Of a stretch of 64,000 nucleotides of DNA, positions 8,343 to 19,072 are shown piece after piece. The notes below the pieces were generated by a model. The model saw only the letters and a program-made list of their open reading frames with translations. It ran no database searches and was not told where the DNA came from. How positions within the stretch are numbered: the stretch's first letter is position 1; the number at the start of each line of letters is the position of its first letter. This DNA is from Sideroxyarcus emersonii (GTDB taxonomy: Bacteria; Pseudomonadota; Gammaproteobacteria; Burkholderiales; Gallionellaceae), in contig NZ_AP023423.1 in assembly GCF_021654335.1 (NCBI RefSeq), positions 1,735,001 through 1,799,000 on the forward strand. The letters run 5' to 3'. A program made the translations under genes and the position numbers.

Positions 8343-10031
8343 ATGGTAACCAGGAAGATGTCGATCAAAACAAAGATGCTGGCAACGGTGTTCTCGTCGC
8401 AACTCATCATCCTCATCCTGGCGATGAATCTGGGCTCCTCCATCGCGGGATGGTCTGCCGGCATCGGTGTCGCCCTGGTCTCGCTGGCGATCCTGGTGGC
8501 ACTCATCCGGTCCAGCCTGCTGGCCCCGCTGGAAAAACTGCGTGGCGCCATCCAGACCGTCAAGATGGAGGGTAACCTCGCGCTGCGCCTGACCGGCTCG
8601 AACGGGGTGGCAGACGACACCGCCAGGACACTCAACGAACTGCTGGACAACTTCCAGAGCATCGTCGGCAAAGTGATGTTCAACTCCAGCCAGGTCGCCA
8701 GTTCCGCCCTGTCGCTGGAGAGCATGGTGGGGCAGCTGAGCGCGGGATCGCTGGCGCAACAGGATGCCGCCGAAGCCGCCGGCCAGGCCATCGAGGAGAT
8801 GATAGGCAATGTGCAGAGCATCGCAGAGAACGCCAGGCGCGCTGCCGACAACGCCCGTGAATCGTGCCAGCTCTCCAGCAACGGCGCCAGGGTCGCCCAG
8901 AATGCCGCCGGCGAGATCGAACGCGTCGCGCAAGCCTTCGAGGATTCGGCCAGCTCGATCAACCAGCTGGGCGAACGCACCCAGCTGATCAACGGTATCG
9001 CCGCCGCGATCCACGACATCGCCGACCAGACCAACCTGCTCGCCCTCAACGCCGCCATCGAAGCCGCGCGTGCCGGCGAGTACGGCCGCGGATTCGCGGT
9101 CGTCGCGGACGAAGTGCGCAAGCTCGCCGAACGGACCTCCACCGCCACCAAAGAGATCTCGGCCATGATCGCCGGCATCCAGACGGAGACGGCCACGACC
9201 ATCGGCAAGGTACAGTCCGGTACCGCGCTGGCTCAGGGGGGCGCGGCACTGGCGCGTCAGGCAGCGGATGCGCTGACCCAGATCAACCGCAGCTCCCAGT
9301 CGACGCTGGACGAGTCGACCTCCATCGCCGCGGCGATCACCGAGCAGACGGTAGCCAGCGAACTGGTGGGCAAGCAGATGCACCACATCCTGGCGCAGGC
9401 CGAGAGCAATGCCAGCGTAGTGGGAAAAATGCAGGAACAGGCCACCCATCTCGACCACCTGGCCGTGAACCTGAAAGAGCTGGACAATGTATTCAAGCTC
9501 GGCGATGCCGGGCTGAAGGGGCTGGAAACGCACGGCAAGGTACCCGCCGTGGTGCAAGCAGCGGCACGCGCCATCGGGGACACGCTGGAACGGGCGATCG
9601 CCGCGAAACGCATCAGCGAAGCGGATCTGTTCGACGACAACTACGAGCGCATCCCCGATGTGGAACCGCCCAAATACCATACGCGCTTCGACAAGCTGAC
9701 CGACGAGCTGTTTCCCGCCATCCAGGAACCGCTGCTCCAGCAGCATCCTGAATTCGTGTATGCGGGCGCGGTCGACCGGAACGGATATTTCCCCACCCAC
9801 AACAAGAAGTTCTCCGCCCCGATCACCGGCGATCTCAAGCAGGACACGCTGCATTCCCGTACCAAACGGATCTTCAGCGACCCGGTCGGCAAGCGTTGCG
9901 GCAGCCACAACCAGCCGTTCCTGATCCAGACCTACCGCCGCGACACCGGCGAGGTAGTGCACGACATCTCAGCCCCGATCTTCGTGTGTGGCAGGCAGTG
10001 GGGCGGCTTCCGCATCGGCTACAAGGCTTGA
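8343..10031 (+). CDS. Methyl-accepting chemotaxis protein with C-terminal sensor-like domain
   Basis: Two hydrophobic helices (about residues 14-34 and 39-58) are joined by only a few residues, so there is no real periplasmic sensor. A HAMP-like linker and the signalling domain follow, with the conserved tip [20 protein letters not shown]. After the signalling domain come about 120 extra residues (roughly 440-562) containing [41 protein letters not shown] and GGFRIGYKA. This resembles a single Cache/PAS-like module, so sensing is probably cytoplasmic at the C-terminus. The start is uncertain: ATGs at 8343 and 8358 both lack well-spaced ribosome-binding sites. A sigma-28 promoter lies upstream. 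Confidence 0.92.
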   Translation: MVTRKMSIKTKMLATVFSSQLIILILAMNLGSSIAGWSAGIGVALVSLAILVALIRSSLLAPLEKLRGAIQTVKMEGNLALRLTGSNGVADDTARTLNELLDNFQSIVGKVMFNSSQVASSALSLESMVGQLSAGSLAQQDAAEAAGQAIEEMIGNVQSIAENARRAADNARESCQLSSNGARVAQNAAGEIERVAQAFEDSASSINQLGERTQLINGIAAAIHDIADQTNLLALNAAIEAARAGEYGRGFAVVADEVRKLAERTSTATKEISAMIAGIQTETATTIGKVQSGTALAQGGAALARQAADALTQINRSSQSTLDESTSIAAAITEQTVASELVGKQMHHILAQAESNASVVGKMQEQATHLDHLAVNLKELDNVFKLGDAGLKGLETHGKVPAVVQAAARAIGDTLERAIAAKRISEADLFDDNYERIPDVEPPKYHTRFDKLTDELFPAIQEPLLQQHPEFVYAGAVDRNGYFPTHNKKFSAPITGDLKQDTLHSRTKRIFSDPVGKRCGSHNQPFLIQTYRRDTGEVVHDISAPIFVCGRQWGGFRIGYKA

Positions 10032-10166
10032 ATCCCACGCAGGCCGCGGCTCTGCGCAAAATCCTCCGGCCCTTCCCCCCGGCAACGGGGCGAAAAAATC
10101 CAGCCAGTGCGCTGCATTCTTGGTAGTCTGCGCCCGTACATCCACTGCACATCGACAAGTCATCCC

Positions 10167-10721
10167 ATGGCAATCAAGGCAACCATCTTCAAGGCCGATC
10201 TGCAAATCGCGGATATGGAGCGTCACTATTATCAGGATCACGCGCTGACCCTGGCCCGCCACCCTTCCGAAACCGATGAGCGACTTATGGTCCGCTTGCT
10301 GGCCTTTGCCCTGCATGCCCATGAGCACCTGGAGTTCGGTCAGGGCATGACCAACGACGAAGAGGCGGATATCTGGCTGAAGGATCTGACCGGGGCGATC
10401 AAGCTATGGATCGATGTCGGCATCCCCGATGAGAAGCTGATCCGCAAGGCGTGCGGCCGCGCGGATCAGGTGGTGGTATACAGCTATGGCGGGCGTGTGG
10501 CCGACATGTGGTTCGCGCAGAACAGCGCGCAATTCGAACGGCAGAAAAACCTTACCATCGTCAACCTGCCGACCGAAAGCACCCAGGCACTGACCAGGCT
10601 GGCGCAACGCACGATGCAATTGCAATGCACCATCCAGGATGGGCAGATATGGCTAAGCGATGGGCATACCAGCGTGCAGGTGGATCGAATGCCGCTCAAG
10701 ACGGCGAGCGGCCGGAAATAG
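10167..10721 (+). CDS. yaeQ: YaeQ family protein
   Basis: This 184-residue protein matches YaeQ over its whole length: start MAIKATIFKADLQIADMERHYY, then HPSETDERLMVRLLAFALHA, and KACGRADQVVVYSYGGR in the middle. The family has a PD-(D/E)XK nuclease-like fold; its cellular role is not settled, although links to transcription elongation have been suggested. I used the ATG at 10167, where the family's conserved N-terminus begins, rather than the frame start at 10107. It is convergent with the glutaredoxin gene. Confidence 0.9.
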   Translation: MAIKATIFKADLQIADMERHYYQDHALTLARHPSETDERLMVRLLAFALHAHEHLEFGQGMTNDEEADIWLKDLTGAIKLWIDVGIPDEKLIRKACGRADQVVVYSYGGRVADMWFAQNSAQFERQKNLTIVNLPTESTQALTRLAQRTMQLQCTIQDGQIWLSDGHTSVQVDRMPLKTASGRK

Positions 10722-10730
10722 ACCGGCCGC
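10708..10730. terminator. Hairpin between convergent yaeQ and glutaredoxin genes
   Basis: A perfect 8-base-pair GC stem (GCGGCCGG/CCGGCCGC) with a 7-base loop overlaps the yaeQ stop codon and lies just past the glutaredoxin stop. There is no T run, so it may pause transcripts or block 3' decay rather than act as a classical terminator. Confidence 0.4.
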
Positions 10731-10739
10731 CCCGCTCGA

Positions 10740-11069
10740 TCAGGCGGAAGCGGTTGCGAGCAGCTTCTGCAGTTCGCCCTGCTCGTACATCGACAGCATG
10801 ATGTCCGAGCCGCCGATCAATTCGCCCTTGATGTACAGCTGCGGAAAGGTCGGGAAGTCGGCGTAGTATTTCAGGTTGTCGTACACCTCCTGGTCGGCCA
10901 GCACATTCACCGCGACATACTTCTCCACGCCACAGGCCTTGAGCACCTGCGCCGCCCGCCCCGAGAACCCGCACTGGGGGAACTGCGGTGTGCCTTTCAT
11001 GTACAGCACGACGGGGTTCTCGGTAACGGTCTTCCTGATCTTTTCCAATGCGATTGCTTTTGCGTCCAT
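10740..11069 (-). CDS. grxD: Grx4-type monothiol glutaredoxin
   Basis: This 109-residue monothiol glutaredoxin has the active site CGFS (within PQFPQCGFSGRA) and the glutathione-binding segments TFPQLYIKGELIGGSDI. Such proteins bind a [2Fe-2S] cluster with glutathione and pass it on, usually together with a BolA partner. Here the BolA-family gene lies 17 bases upstream on the same strand, which supports that role. A GAGAGAG-like ribosome-binding region precedes the ATG at 11069; the frame is open further upstream but overlaps the BolA gene. Confidence 0.95.
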   Translation of the reverse strand: MDAKAIALEKIRKTVTENPVVLYMKGTPQFPQCGFSGRAAQVLKACGVEKYVAVNVLADQEVYDNLKYYADFPTFPQLYIKGELIGGSDIMLSMYEQGELQKLLATASA

Positions 11070-11086
11070 CTCTCTCTCCAGAATGT

Positions 11087-11323
11087 TCAGGCCTGATTGG
11101 CCCATTGCTCGGGGGTAAAGGTTTTCATCGACAGGGCATGGATCTGCTCCATCCTGTCGCCCAGGGCGCGATAGACAAGCTGGTGCTGTTGCAGCATCCC
11201 CTTGCCCTCGAAAGCCTTGCTCACGATCACCGCCTCGAAATGGCGCCCGTCGCCATCGACATCGATGTATTCGCATTCCAGTCCCTGCTGGATATAGCTG
11301 CTGACATTTTCCGGTGTCACCAT
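11087..11323 (-). CDS. BolA family protein
   Basis: This 78-residue BolA/IbaG-type protein has conserved VDGDGRHFEAVIVSKAFEGKGMLQQHQLVYRALGDRM and the nearby SMKTFTPEQW. BolA proteins form heterocomplexes with CGFS glutaredoxins that share an Fe-S cluster. The partner glutaredoxin gene follows in the same direction. I set the start at the ATG at 11323 because AGGAG lies eight bases before it; the frame also has an upstream TTG at 11329. Confidence 0.92.
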   Translation of the reverse strand: MVTPENVSSYIQQGLECEYIDVDGDGRHFEAVIVSKAFEGKGMLQQHQLVYRALGDRMEQIHALSMKTFTPEQWANQA

Positions 11324-11434
11324 GGACAAAACTCCTGAGTCTTCGAAACCGCTAGTTTATCCTTGTTTGCCGCCGCTGCGATGGGACATGTGCCGCTTAC
11401 CCCCTTATCCAGTAGGCCGATACGGCATCCTGCG

Positions 11435-11791
11435 TCACAGGATCGCATCCACCCGGCGCAGGCGGTCCGCAATCACGCGCATCACGTGCAGCGCGAAGTT
11501 CGGGGTCTGCTGGACCAGGAAATTGAAACGCCTGCGGTCCAGCGGCAGCAGCGTGCAATCGGTCATGGCGATCACCGTCGCCGTGCGGGTCACATCGTCG
11601 ATCATCGCCATCTCGCCCACCATGGCTCCCGCCTCGGCAATCTCCACCAGCTTGCCGCGTACGAAGATGCTGGCCTGGCCCGACATCAGCACATACATCA
11701 GCTCGCCCTTTTCCCCCTCGTTGAACAAGGTCTGCCCCGCCTGCAGCGGTTGCAGGTCGGTCTCGTGACGAAACAACTCAGCCAGATTCAT
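11435..11791 (-). CDS. Stand-alone cyclic nucleotide-binding domain protein
   Basis: All 118 residues are taken up by a Crp-type cNMP-binding beta-roll: GQTLFNEGEKGELMYVLMSGQASIFV, then GAMVGEMAMIDDVTRTATVIAMTDCTLL. There is no helix-turn-helix, so it is not a transcription factor by itself. The usual phosphate-binding Arg context (GE..L....RSA) is seen only loosely as GEMAMIDDVTRTA, so ligand binding is unproven. It may be a small signal-binding subunit. A second protein of this kind lies at 25770-26255. Confidence 0.82.
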   Translation of the reverse strand: MNLAELFRHETDLQPLQAGQTLFNEGEKGELMYVLMSGQASIFVRGKLVEIAEAGAMVGEMAMIDDVTRTATVIAMTDCTLLPLDRRRFNFLVQQTPNFALHVMRVIADRLRRVDAIL

Positions 11792-11854
11792 GTTGCCCCC
11801 TTCCGTTCCTGTCGATGGAATGATTCCAGTGCGGATTGTGCCGCAATATGCGCT

Positions 11855-12814
11855 TCACTTCGACCTCAAATCCATCCGCTCCACCCGGTAGCCGCGCTTC
11901 TCCATCAGCGCCGGCAAACCCGTCGGCCCGAACATGTGCAGGCTGCCCACCGCGGCGAACACCCGCTTCCCGCTGGCGTGCAAGCTGTCGATCCGTTCGG
12001 CCAGGTTCGGATTGCGCTCGTCGAGCAGGCGCCGCATCTCCTTGCGCTCGATCTCGGTGTTCAGGCAGTCGCACCACTCACTGTAACGCGCCAGCTCGTC
12101 GTAATCCGCATCCGCCCAGACCCTGGCGATACGCCGGAAGCCGGTCCGGGTACGGCCGCTCTCGATCTCCTCCAGTCCATCCTCGACGAACGCCACCGCA
12201 TCCCGGGGATCCTGCATCTGCAGCGTCCGCAACTGGGCTTCCGGCGTCTCCAGCGACACCACGTTCTTCTTCGCACCGTGCCCTATCCCCGCCAGCACCG
12301 CATCGATGGCATAGGCCGCTTCCAGCCCTTCCCGGCGTCCCTCCACCAGGGTCAGCGCAGTGATCTGGAATTCGACTGGCAACCCGGCGATCTCGCCGTA
12401 CGGGATGCAGGCCGCTGCGGCCTGCCGCTGCAAACGTTGCAACAGGGGTTTCGGCAATGCCGGGCTGCGCATCGACTTGATGCCCTTCGCCATGCGTTCC
12501 CGGATGTCCGGGTCCAGCATGTCGAGTTCCAGGGCCATCGTGTCGGTCGAGCGCAGGGCCTGCAGCACGCCCGGCCCGGGGAACATCCAGTCGAACGCCG
12601 CGACATGGATCGTCCCGTACAGATAGGAAGTATGGCCATCCCTGGTGATGCGCCACAGGAAGCCGTGGTCGCGTGCATCGCGCATCGCAGCCTGCATCAT
12701 CTCGGGCGTGGGCTGCGCAGGAGCGGGCGGGCAAGCCCTCTCGTCCGCGGCGAAAAGCGCATGTGCAAAAACCGCCAGCCACACCAGAAGAGCGATACGA
12801 ATCCGGTTCGGCAT
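11855..12814 (-). CDS. TraB/GumN family protein, secreted
   Basis: The protein has 319 residues with a signal peptide (IRIALLVWLAVFAHALFA, cleavage likely before ADERA). Both family hallmark motifs are present: GTIH in SYLYGTIHVAAFDW and GSLH in VFAAVGSLHMFG. The TraB/GumN (TIKI-like) fold is metallopeptidase-related, and in bacteria the function is poorly known. The ATG at 12814 lies 11 bases after the stop of the diguanylate cyclase gene, so the two are likely co-transcribed. Confidence 0.87.
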   Translation of the reverse strand: MPNRIRIALLVWLAVFAHALFAADERACPPAPAQPTPEMMQAAMRDARDHGFLWRITRDGHTSYLYGTIHVAAFDWMFPGPGVLQALRSTDTMALELDMLDPDIRERMAKGIKSMRSPALPKPLLQRLQRQAAAACIPYGEIAGLPVEFQITALTLVEGRREGLEAAYAIDAVLAGIGHGAKKNVVSLETPEAQLRTLQMQDPRDAVAFVEDGLEEIESGRTRTGFRRIARVWADADYDELARYSEWCDCLNTEIERKEMRRLLDERNPNLAERIDSLHASGKRVFAAVGSLHMFGPTGLPALMEKRGYRVERMDLRSK

Positions 12815-12825
12815 GGCCAGCACGG

Positions 12826-13989
12826 TCAATTGAGGCGGACCACCTGATTGCGGCCGTTCGCCTTGGCGGTGTAGAGCGCCGCATCGGCCTCCGCCAGGAT
12901 GCCCTTCAACTCCCGCTCGGTGTCGGTCGAACAATACGAGACGCCGATACTCACCGTGACCGACAGATCGCCATACTCCGTGCCCAGCACAGCGGACGCG
13001 ATGATCTCCCGCAGCGATTCGGCCAGCTTCATCGCGCCGTCGGCATCCGTATCCAGCGCCACCACGCAGAACTCCTCGCCGCCATAACGCCCCACCAGGT
13101 CGCCGCCGCGCAAGCGCCCCGCCAGCAGGCCCGCCACCTGGCGCAGGATCTCGTCGCCGGCCGGATGGCCGTGGGCATCGTTGATCCGCTTGAAGTGGTC
13201 CACATCGATCATCAGCAATGCCAGATGGCGGCTGTGGCGCAGGGACAATGCCCGTTCGGCATGCTCCATCAAGGCGCGCCGGTTCGGCACGCCGGTCAGG
13301 CTGTCGGTCATCGCCAGATGCATGACTTCGCGATCCGCACGCTCCTTCACCATCAGCAGGAAACCGATCGACCCCAGCAATGATGTCGCCATCAGGGCGA
13401 CGAACGTGACGATCTGGACCCAGTGCGGGGTACCGCCGTTCTGCGGGACAGACAGGAGGGTTCCTCCCGTCAGGGCGACGCTGGCGCGCAGCGCCAGCAC
13501 CAGCAAGAGCACGGCAAAACCGCCCAGCAGCAACCGCCACGCGCGGCCGGCACGCGTCGCCTGGTCGGACCACAGGGCCCGGGCGATCAGCACCATCTGC
13601 AAGGCGTAGACGCAGCCGCCCCAGATGAAACGGCTGCGTATGTCGTCGGGCAGAAGAGTCGCCACCAGCAGCGCCAGGACGATCGGCAGCCAATATTGCC
13701 AGTGCGGCAGCCTGCGCTGCTGGAACTCGCAGATGGCCGCCAGCATCAGCGCATAGCTGGCGGCGACAAACCCGTTGGCAACGATGATCGAAATGGCGTC
13801 CGGCAGGGTTCCGCGCATTGCGATCAGCACCCAGGCCAGCGTCTCCAGCAATATCGCGGCGGCCCATTTGCCGATGCCGTCGGGCCTGCCATCTCCCTTG
13901 GCGCTGGTCGCGGCCGCAAACAGGCTCAACACCATAATGGCATTGGTCAGGATCAGCGAAAACAGCAGGGTGCGCGCATCCAGATTCAT
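12826..13989 (-). CDS. Membrane-bound diguanylate cyclase (GGDEF)
   Basis: This 387-residue protein has about six to seven N-terminal membrane helices (to about residue 215) and a C-terminal GGDEF domain. The active site reads GGEEF in GRYGGEEFCVVALD. An RGGD inhibitory site sits exactly five residues before it, so the enzyme should make cyclic-di-GMP and be product-inhibited. Substrate and metal segments MIDVDHFKRINDAHGHPAGDEIL are intact. The membrane part is not a named sensor domain. I chose ATG 13989 (MNLDARTLLF), just before the first helix; the frame is open to 14043. Confidence 0.93.
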   Translation of the reverse strand: MNLDARTLLFSLILTNAIMVLSLFAAATSAKGDGRPDGIGKWAAAILLETLAWVLIAMRGTLPDAISIIVANGFVAASYALMLAAICEFQQRRLPHWQYWLPIVLALLVATLLPDDIRSRFIWGGCVYALQMVLIARALWSDQATRAGRAWRLLLGGFAVLLLVLALRASVALTGGTLLSVPQNGGTPHWVQIVTFVALMATSLLGSIGFLLMVKERADREVMHLAMTDSLTGVPNRRALMEHAERALSLRHSRHLALLMIDVDHFKRINDAHGHPAGDEILRQVAGLLAGRLRGGDLVGRYGGEEFCVVALDTDADGAMKLAESLREIIASAVLGTEYGDLSVTVSIGVSYCSTDTERELKGILAEADAALYTAKANGRNQVVRLN

Positions 13990-14160
13990 GAAGTTACAAG
14001 ACCATCGTTTCGAGCGGGAGCAACAGCCCGGAGCGGCTCCCATCTTTGTTCATCCTTGATACATTTTCGGTGCCCCTGCAGGAGGCACTGCCGGAGCAAT
14101 CTTTCATGCCGGCCGCGTGGAACTACAGGGCCGGCACTCCGCTTGTCCCGTCGATCCGCT

Positions 14161-15477
14161 TCAGCGATGCATCATGTTGAGCTGCTTGGCGATCACATCG
14201 TGGTTCAGCCACAGCACCGGCCCGGCAGGATTGGACGCTTCGTGGAACATCAGCGGACCGGTTCCTTCCAGCACCAGCGCACTCAGCTTGTCGGTCACCA
14301 GCGCATCGCGGCTCTTGTGCATCTTGGTGATTTCTTCCGAAGTGCCAATCATGATATCGGCCAGCTCGGCCGAATTATCCATCGGCCACGCAGCGAAATC
14401 GCGGAACCGCTGCATCACGCTGCTGGCATTGTAGTCATCGATCTTCTGCAACAGGCTTTCCAGCGACTGCCCTTCCAGCAACACCTCGCGGCACGCCTGC
14501 CATTGCGCCTCCGCCCACGCCCCGCCCTGCTCCTTCTTCAGTGCCTTGAGCAGGGGGAACAGCGAAAGCTCGACGCCAACGAAGATATCCGACGAGTTGG
14601 TGCGGATCTCGGGACAATTGAATACCGTGGCCTTGATGCCCTGCTGCCACGCGGCTTCCGCGATGCGCTCCAGTCGCATCTTCGCCTTGCCCTGGGTGTA
14701 GCTGGTGTAGGTCTGCCACTGGTATCCGCCGTCGATCATGATCTCGGTACCGTGATAGCCATAGGCCGTGTAGCGCACCTGCCCGCCGGTCTTCTCCACG
14801 CGCGCGCGGATCGCCGCGCTGCCGTCGATCAGGTGCTGGAAAGTATTGGCGGTGACTTCGTCGAAGTTCATCAGGATCAGCTTGCCCAGATCGCTGTTGA
14901 GCAGCGCGCTGGAAGACAGGAAACGCTCGCCGCGCCCCTTGTAGATGCGGTTGGCGATGGCCAGGAACACCTTCACCTTGGGAATGCCGCCGGCCATGGT
15001 GTGGGCGAAGAACACATTGCTGCCGTCCGGTATCGACTTGTCCAGCTCTGCCATCACCTGCGCTACCGAATCCTTGAAACGCTTCACCCCCGCCGCGCGG
15101 CATTTCTCGATGTGCGCCCAGTCCAGCTTGTCGTCCTGCCAGCTCTTGAGCGTCATCTCGCCCAGCATGTCGGTCGGGGTCGGTTCGCCTGCGGGCGCAT
15201 CCAGATCGAAACCCGCCATCAGCGGCACATTGATGATGCGGCCGCCCAGATTGGCTTCGGCGGTCGCCAGCTCCTCTGCATTCAGGGCACGCAGCGCATT
15301 GTTCTCATCGCGGCGTCCGACGGTCACGCCGACGATGGTCATGCCGGCCTTGCGCGCCTCGTTGACCAGGCCGTTGGCATAGCCGCGGCCGAACAGTTCG
15401 CCAAACAATACGAATACATCGCCTTTACGGAAAATGTTGGACTGCGGAACATCGCGTAGAGGAATGGGGGCTTTCAT
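14161..15477 (-). CDS. FabMG-like enoyl-ACP reductase family protein
   Basis: This 438-residue soluble protein has a Rossmann-like N-terminus (DVFVLFGELFGRGYANGLVNEARKAGMTIVGVTVGRRD). The family is widespread in betaproteobacteria, and I recall it being labelled FabMG-like enoyl-ACP reductase, after a metagenomic enzyme that conferred triclosan tolerance. That label is from memory of the family and the activity is inference. Further conserved-looking segments are HTMAGGIPKVKVFLAIANRIYKGRGERF, YTAYGYHGTEIM and FNCPEIRTNSSDIFVG. ATG 15477 (MKAPIPLRDVP) was chosen over 15510 because homologues as I recall them start there. It is monocistronic by position. Confidence 0.6.
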   Translation of the reverse strand: MKAPIPLRDVPQSNIFRKGDVFVLFGELFGRGYANGLVNEARKAGMTIVGVTVGRRDENNALRALNAEELATAEANLGGRIINVPLMAGFDLDAPAGEPTPTDMLGEMTLKSWQDDKLDWAHIEKCRAAGVKRFKDSVAQVMAELDKSIPDGSNVFFAHTMAGGIPKVKVFLAIANRIYKGRGERFLSSSALLNSDLGKLILMNFDEVTANTFQHLIDGSAAIRARVEKTGGQVRYTAYGYHGTEIMIDGGYQWQTYTSYTQGKAKMRLERIAEAAWQQGIKATVFNCPEIRTNSSDIFVGVELSLFPLLKALKKEQGGAWAEAQWQACREVLLEGQSLESLLQKIDDYNASSVMQRFRDFAAWPMDNSAELADIMIGTSEEITKMHKSRDALVTDKLSALVLEGTGPLMFHEASNPAGPVLWLNHDVIAKQLNMMHR

Positions 15478-15750
15478 AAAATATGGACTCCGATTTAATG
15501 AATGTTGCAAAACGATATCTTTGTGCGTTCCTTCAGCAAGAACGCCATTGTACAGAACACCCGCGGATAAATTAGTTCACTTGGAAAAACTATTTCAGGC
15601 ATGGACCGTTCCTGCATGCCGTGATTTTCCTTGATTTCACGGCGTCTTGCCGCACTCTTCACATTTAGCCCGGAAGCCGATTGCAATTGTCAGGAATATC
15701 TGGCAGCGCAGGCGGACGTGCCGCCGCCCCGCTCTGCTATCATCGCATCC

Positions 15751-17607
<1,857 letters not shown>

Positions 17608-17637
17608 GCTGCTGCTGGCTATTCCGCCAGCAGCAGC
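17608..17637. terminator. Long hairpin at convergent gene ends
   Basis: An 11-base-pair stem (GCTGCTGCTGG/CCAGCAGCAGC) with an 8-base loop starts right after the ABC-F stop codon and runs into the last codons of the convergent gene. There is no T run on either side, so termination is only likely, not certain. Confidence 0.45.
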
Positions 17638-17960
17638 ACCGCAGCGACTGCGGTCGACTTGTCGATATCCAGCTGCACCTCGCAGTACTCGGTGTACTCG
17701 CTGTCGGTCGTGGGATCGCCCGCACAACTGCAGCCGCCAATCAGCCCCTCGTAGAATATCCCGGCCTTCACGCGGATCGCACCGCCCAGATCGGCCATGC
17801 CGAGGATCACCGCCGTGATCGGCGTGTCGGCCACGGAACTGCTGCACGACAGTCCCTGCTGCAACGGTAACTGCGCGGCCTGCCGCGCCAGTTCCTGTTT
17901 GAGCAATGCCTCGAATTCCGGCCTGCCCCAGGCAGGCAAGACGTTGTCGAGCTGGATCAT
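17619..17960 (-). CDS. Conserved hypothetical protein, 113 aa
   Basis: I do not recognise this protein. It is small (113 residues) and soluble, with no signal peptide. It contains an acidic, cysteine-bearing segment (LIGGCSCAGDPTTDSEYTEYCEV) and a short alanine- and leucine-rich C-terminus (DIDKSTAVAAVLLLAE). The cysteines (CSC and a later C) could bind metal or form disulfides, but no known motif is matched. It has a good ATG start and sits alone between an ABC-F gene and the FliD-like gene. Confidence 0.6.
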   Translation of the reverse strand: MIQLDNVLPAWGRPEFEALLKQELARQAAQLPLQQGLSCSSSVADTPITAVILGMADLGGAIRVKAGIFYEGLIGGCSCAGDPTTDSEYTEYCEVQLDIDKSTAVAAVLLLAE

Positions 17961-18182
17961 GGAATGGCTCCCACGGAAGAGTCCGGCAAATTATGCCTCA
18001 ATCCGGAAGCCGGGCTATCGCGCCGCCCGTGCAATTCCCATGCCGATACCTGGATCATGAAATCATTTTTAGACAGGAAACTTTGACCATTCCGGTCTAT
18101 TCTAATCCGTGCGAACAAACCCACCGGGGCCTGTTCACGAGCTTCATGGTGTTTTCCTTCACGCTGTTTCGGGGAGATCGCA

Positions 18183-19004
18183 ATGGATCCTTTACTGGGC
18201 GTCAACGCCTATGCACCTGTGTTCAATTACGGTTCGTACGGCGGTATCTCGTCGACCTATCCGGCATACCAGTTGCTGGCGTCCGAGCTGAGCCTGTCTA
18301 CACCGGGATCGTTCAGCAACACCTCCACCCTCGTCGGGCTTTCCGGTCTGGGGCAAGTACTATCCGCCACGGCCACCTTTCAGGACCAATTGCACCCGCT
18401 GCTGCCCGGCGGCAGCGCGGGTGGCGGCAGCGACCTTGCCAGCCTGACCGCCGAGACACAAAGCTTCGTCGACGCCTACAACAACCTGCAAAGCGCCATC
18501 GCCAGCGTCAACAACACCGGCGACCTGCTGGGCGGCAACGTTCCGGGCGCATCCGGCCTGGTGCAGTCGCTCAACGCACAGGCGCAGGCCGGCTACAGCA
18601 ATGGCGGCTCGGCACTGACCGATCTGTCGCAGCTCGGCATCACGTTCCAGCCTTCCCTGCTTGCCGGCGGGGGCGGCAGCCTGAGCGTCGACCAGAACAC
18701 CCTGCTGTCGGCCTTCAACACCGATGCGGCAGGCGCCTTCACGCTGCTATCCCAGGCCGCGAGTGCCTTCAACGACCTGGCGAGCAGCTTCATCGCCCAG
18801 TCGAGCAGCCAGTATTCTTCGCTGTCCGCGCTGATGTCCACCGGCAATACCTCGATCACCGGCCTCCTCACCAACAGTTTCCTGCCGCCGCAATTGAACC
18901 TCGACAGCCTGCTGTCCACCGCCTCGCAGTCGGGCAGCACGAACCTGCAGCTGGTATTCCAGGCCCTGAACGAATACACGATGGTGTCGGCGCTGTTCGG
19001 CTGA
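18183..19004 (+). CDS. FliD C-terminal-like protein outside a flagellar cluster
   Basis: This 273-residue protein is rich in Ser, Ala, Gly, Leu and Gln and nearly lacks charged residues and cysteine, like filament-type proteins. The middle resembles the C-terminal region of the flagellar cap FliD: SFVDAYNNLQSAIASV, then LLGGN, DLSQLGITFQ, GGSLSVDQNTLLSAFNTDAAGAF and a helical tail. The N-terminal FliD domain is absent and no flagellar gene is adjacent. It has no signal peptide. A GGGGAG ribosome-binding site stands seven bases before the ATG. It may be a secreted filament cap-like or accessory protein; function unknown. Confidence 0.65.
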   Translation: MDPLLGVNAYAPVFNYGSYGGISSTYPAYQLLASELSLSTPGSFSNTSTLVGLSGLGQVLSATATFQDQLHPLLPGGSAGGGSDLASLTAETQSFVDAYNNLQSAIASVNNTGDLLGGNVPGASGLVQSLNAQAQAGYSNGGSALTDLSQLGITFQPSLLAGGGGSLSVDQNTLLSAFNTDAAGAFTLLSQAASAFNDLASSFIAQSSSQYSSLSALMSTGNTSITGLLTNSFLPPQLNLDSLLSTASQSGSTNLQLVFQALNEYTMVSALFG

Positions 19005-19072
19005 CAGCGCGAAGACCGGCTGCGGATAGCGGATTGGATGCGCGGCGTTGCGGAATCGCCGCAGTGACGAGA

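Noticed and set aside
8119..8349. A 76-codon plus-strand frame before the chemotaxis receptor
   Set aside because: It runs through the sigma-28 promoter, has no family resemblance and is Arg/Lys-rich by composition only.
11855..13867. A 670-codon minus-strand frame covering both the TraB-family gene and the diguanylate cyclase gene
   Set aside because: Only its last 319 codons encode a recognisable protein; the rest is the out-of-frame shadow of the cyclase gene.
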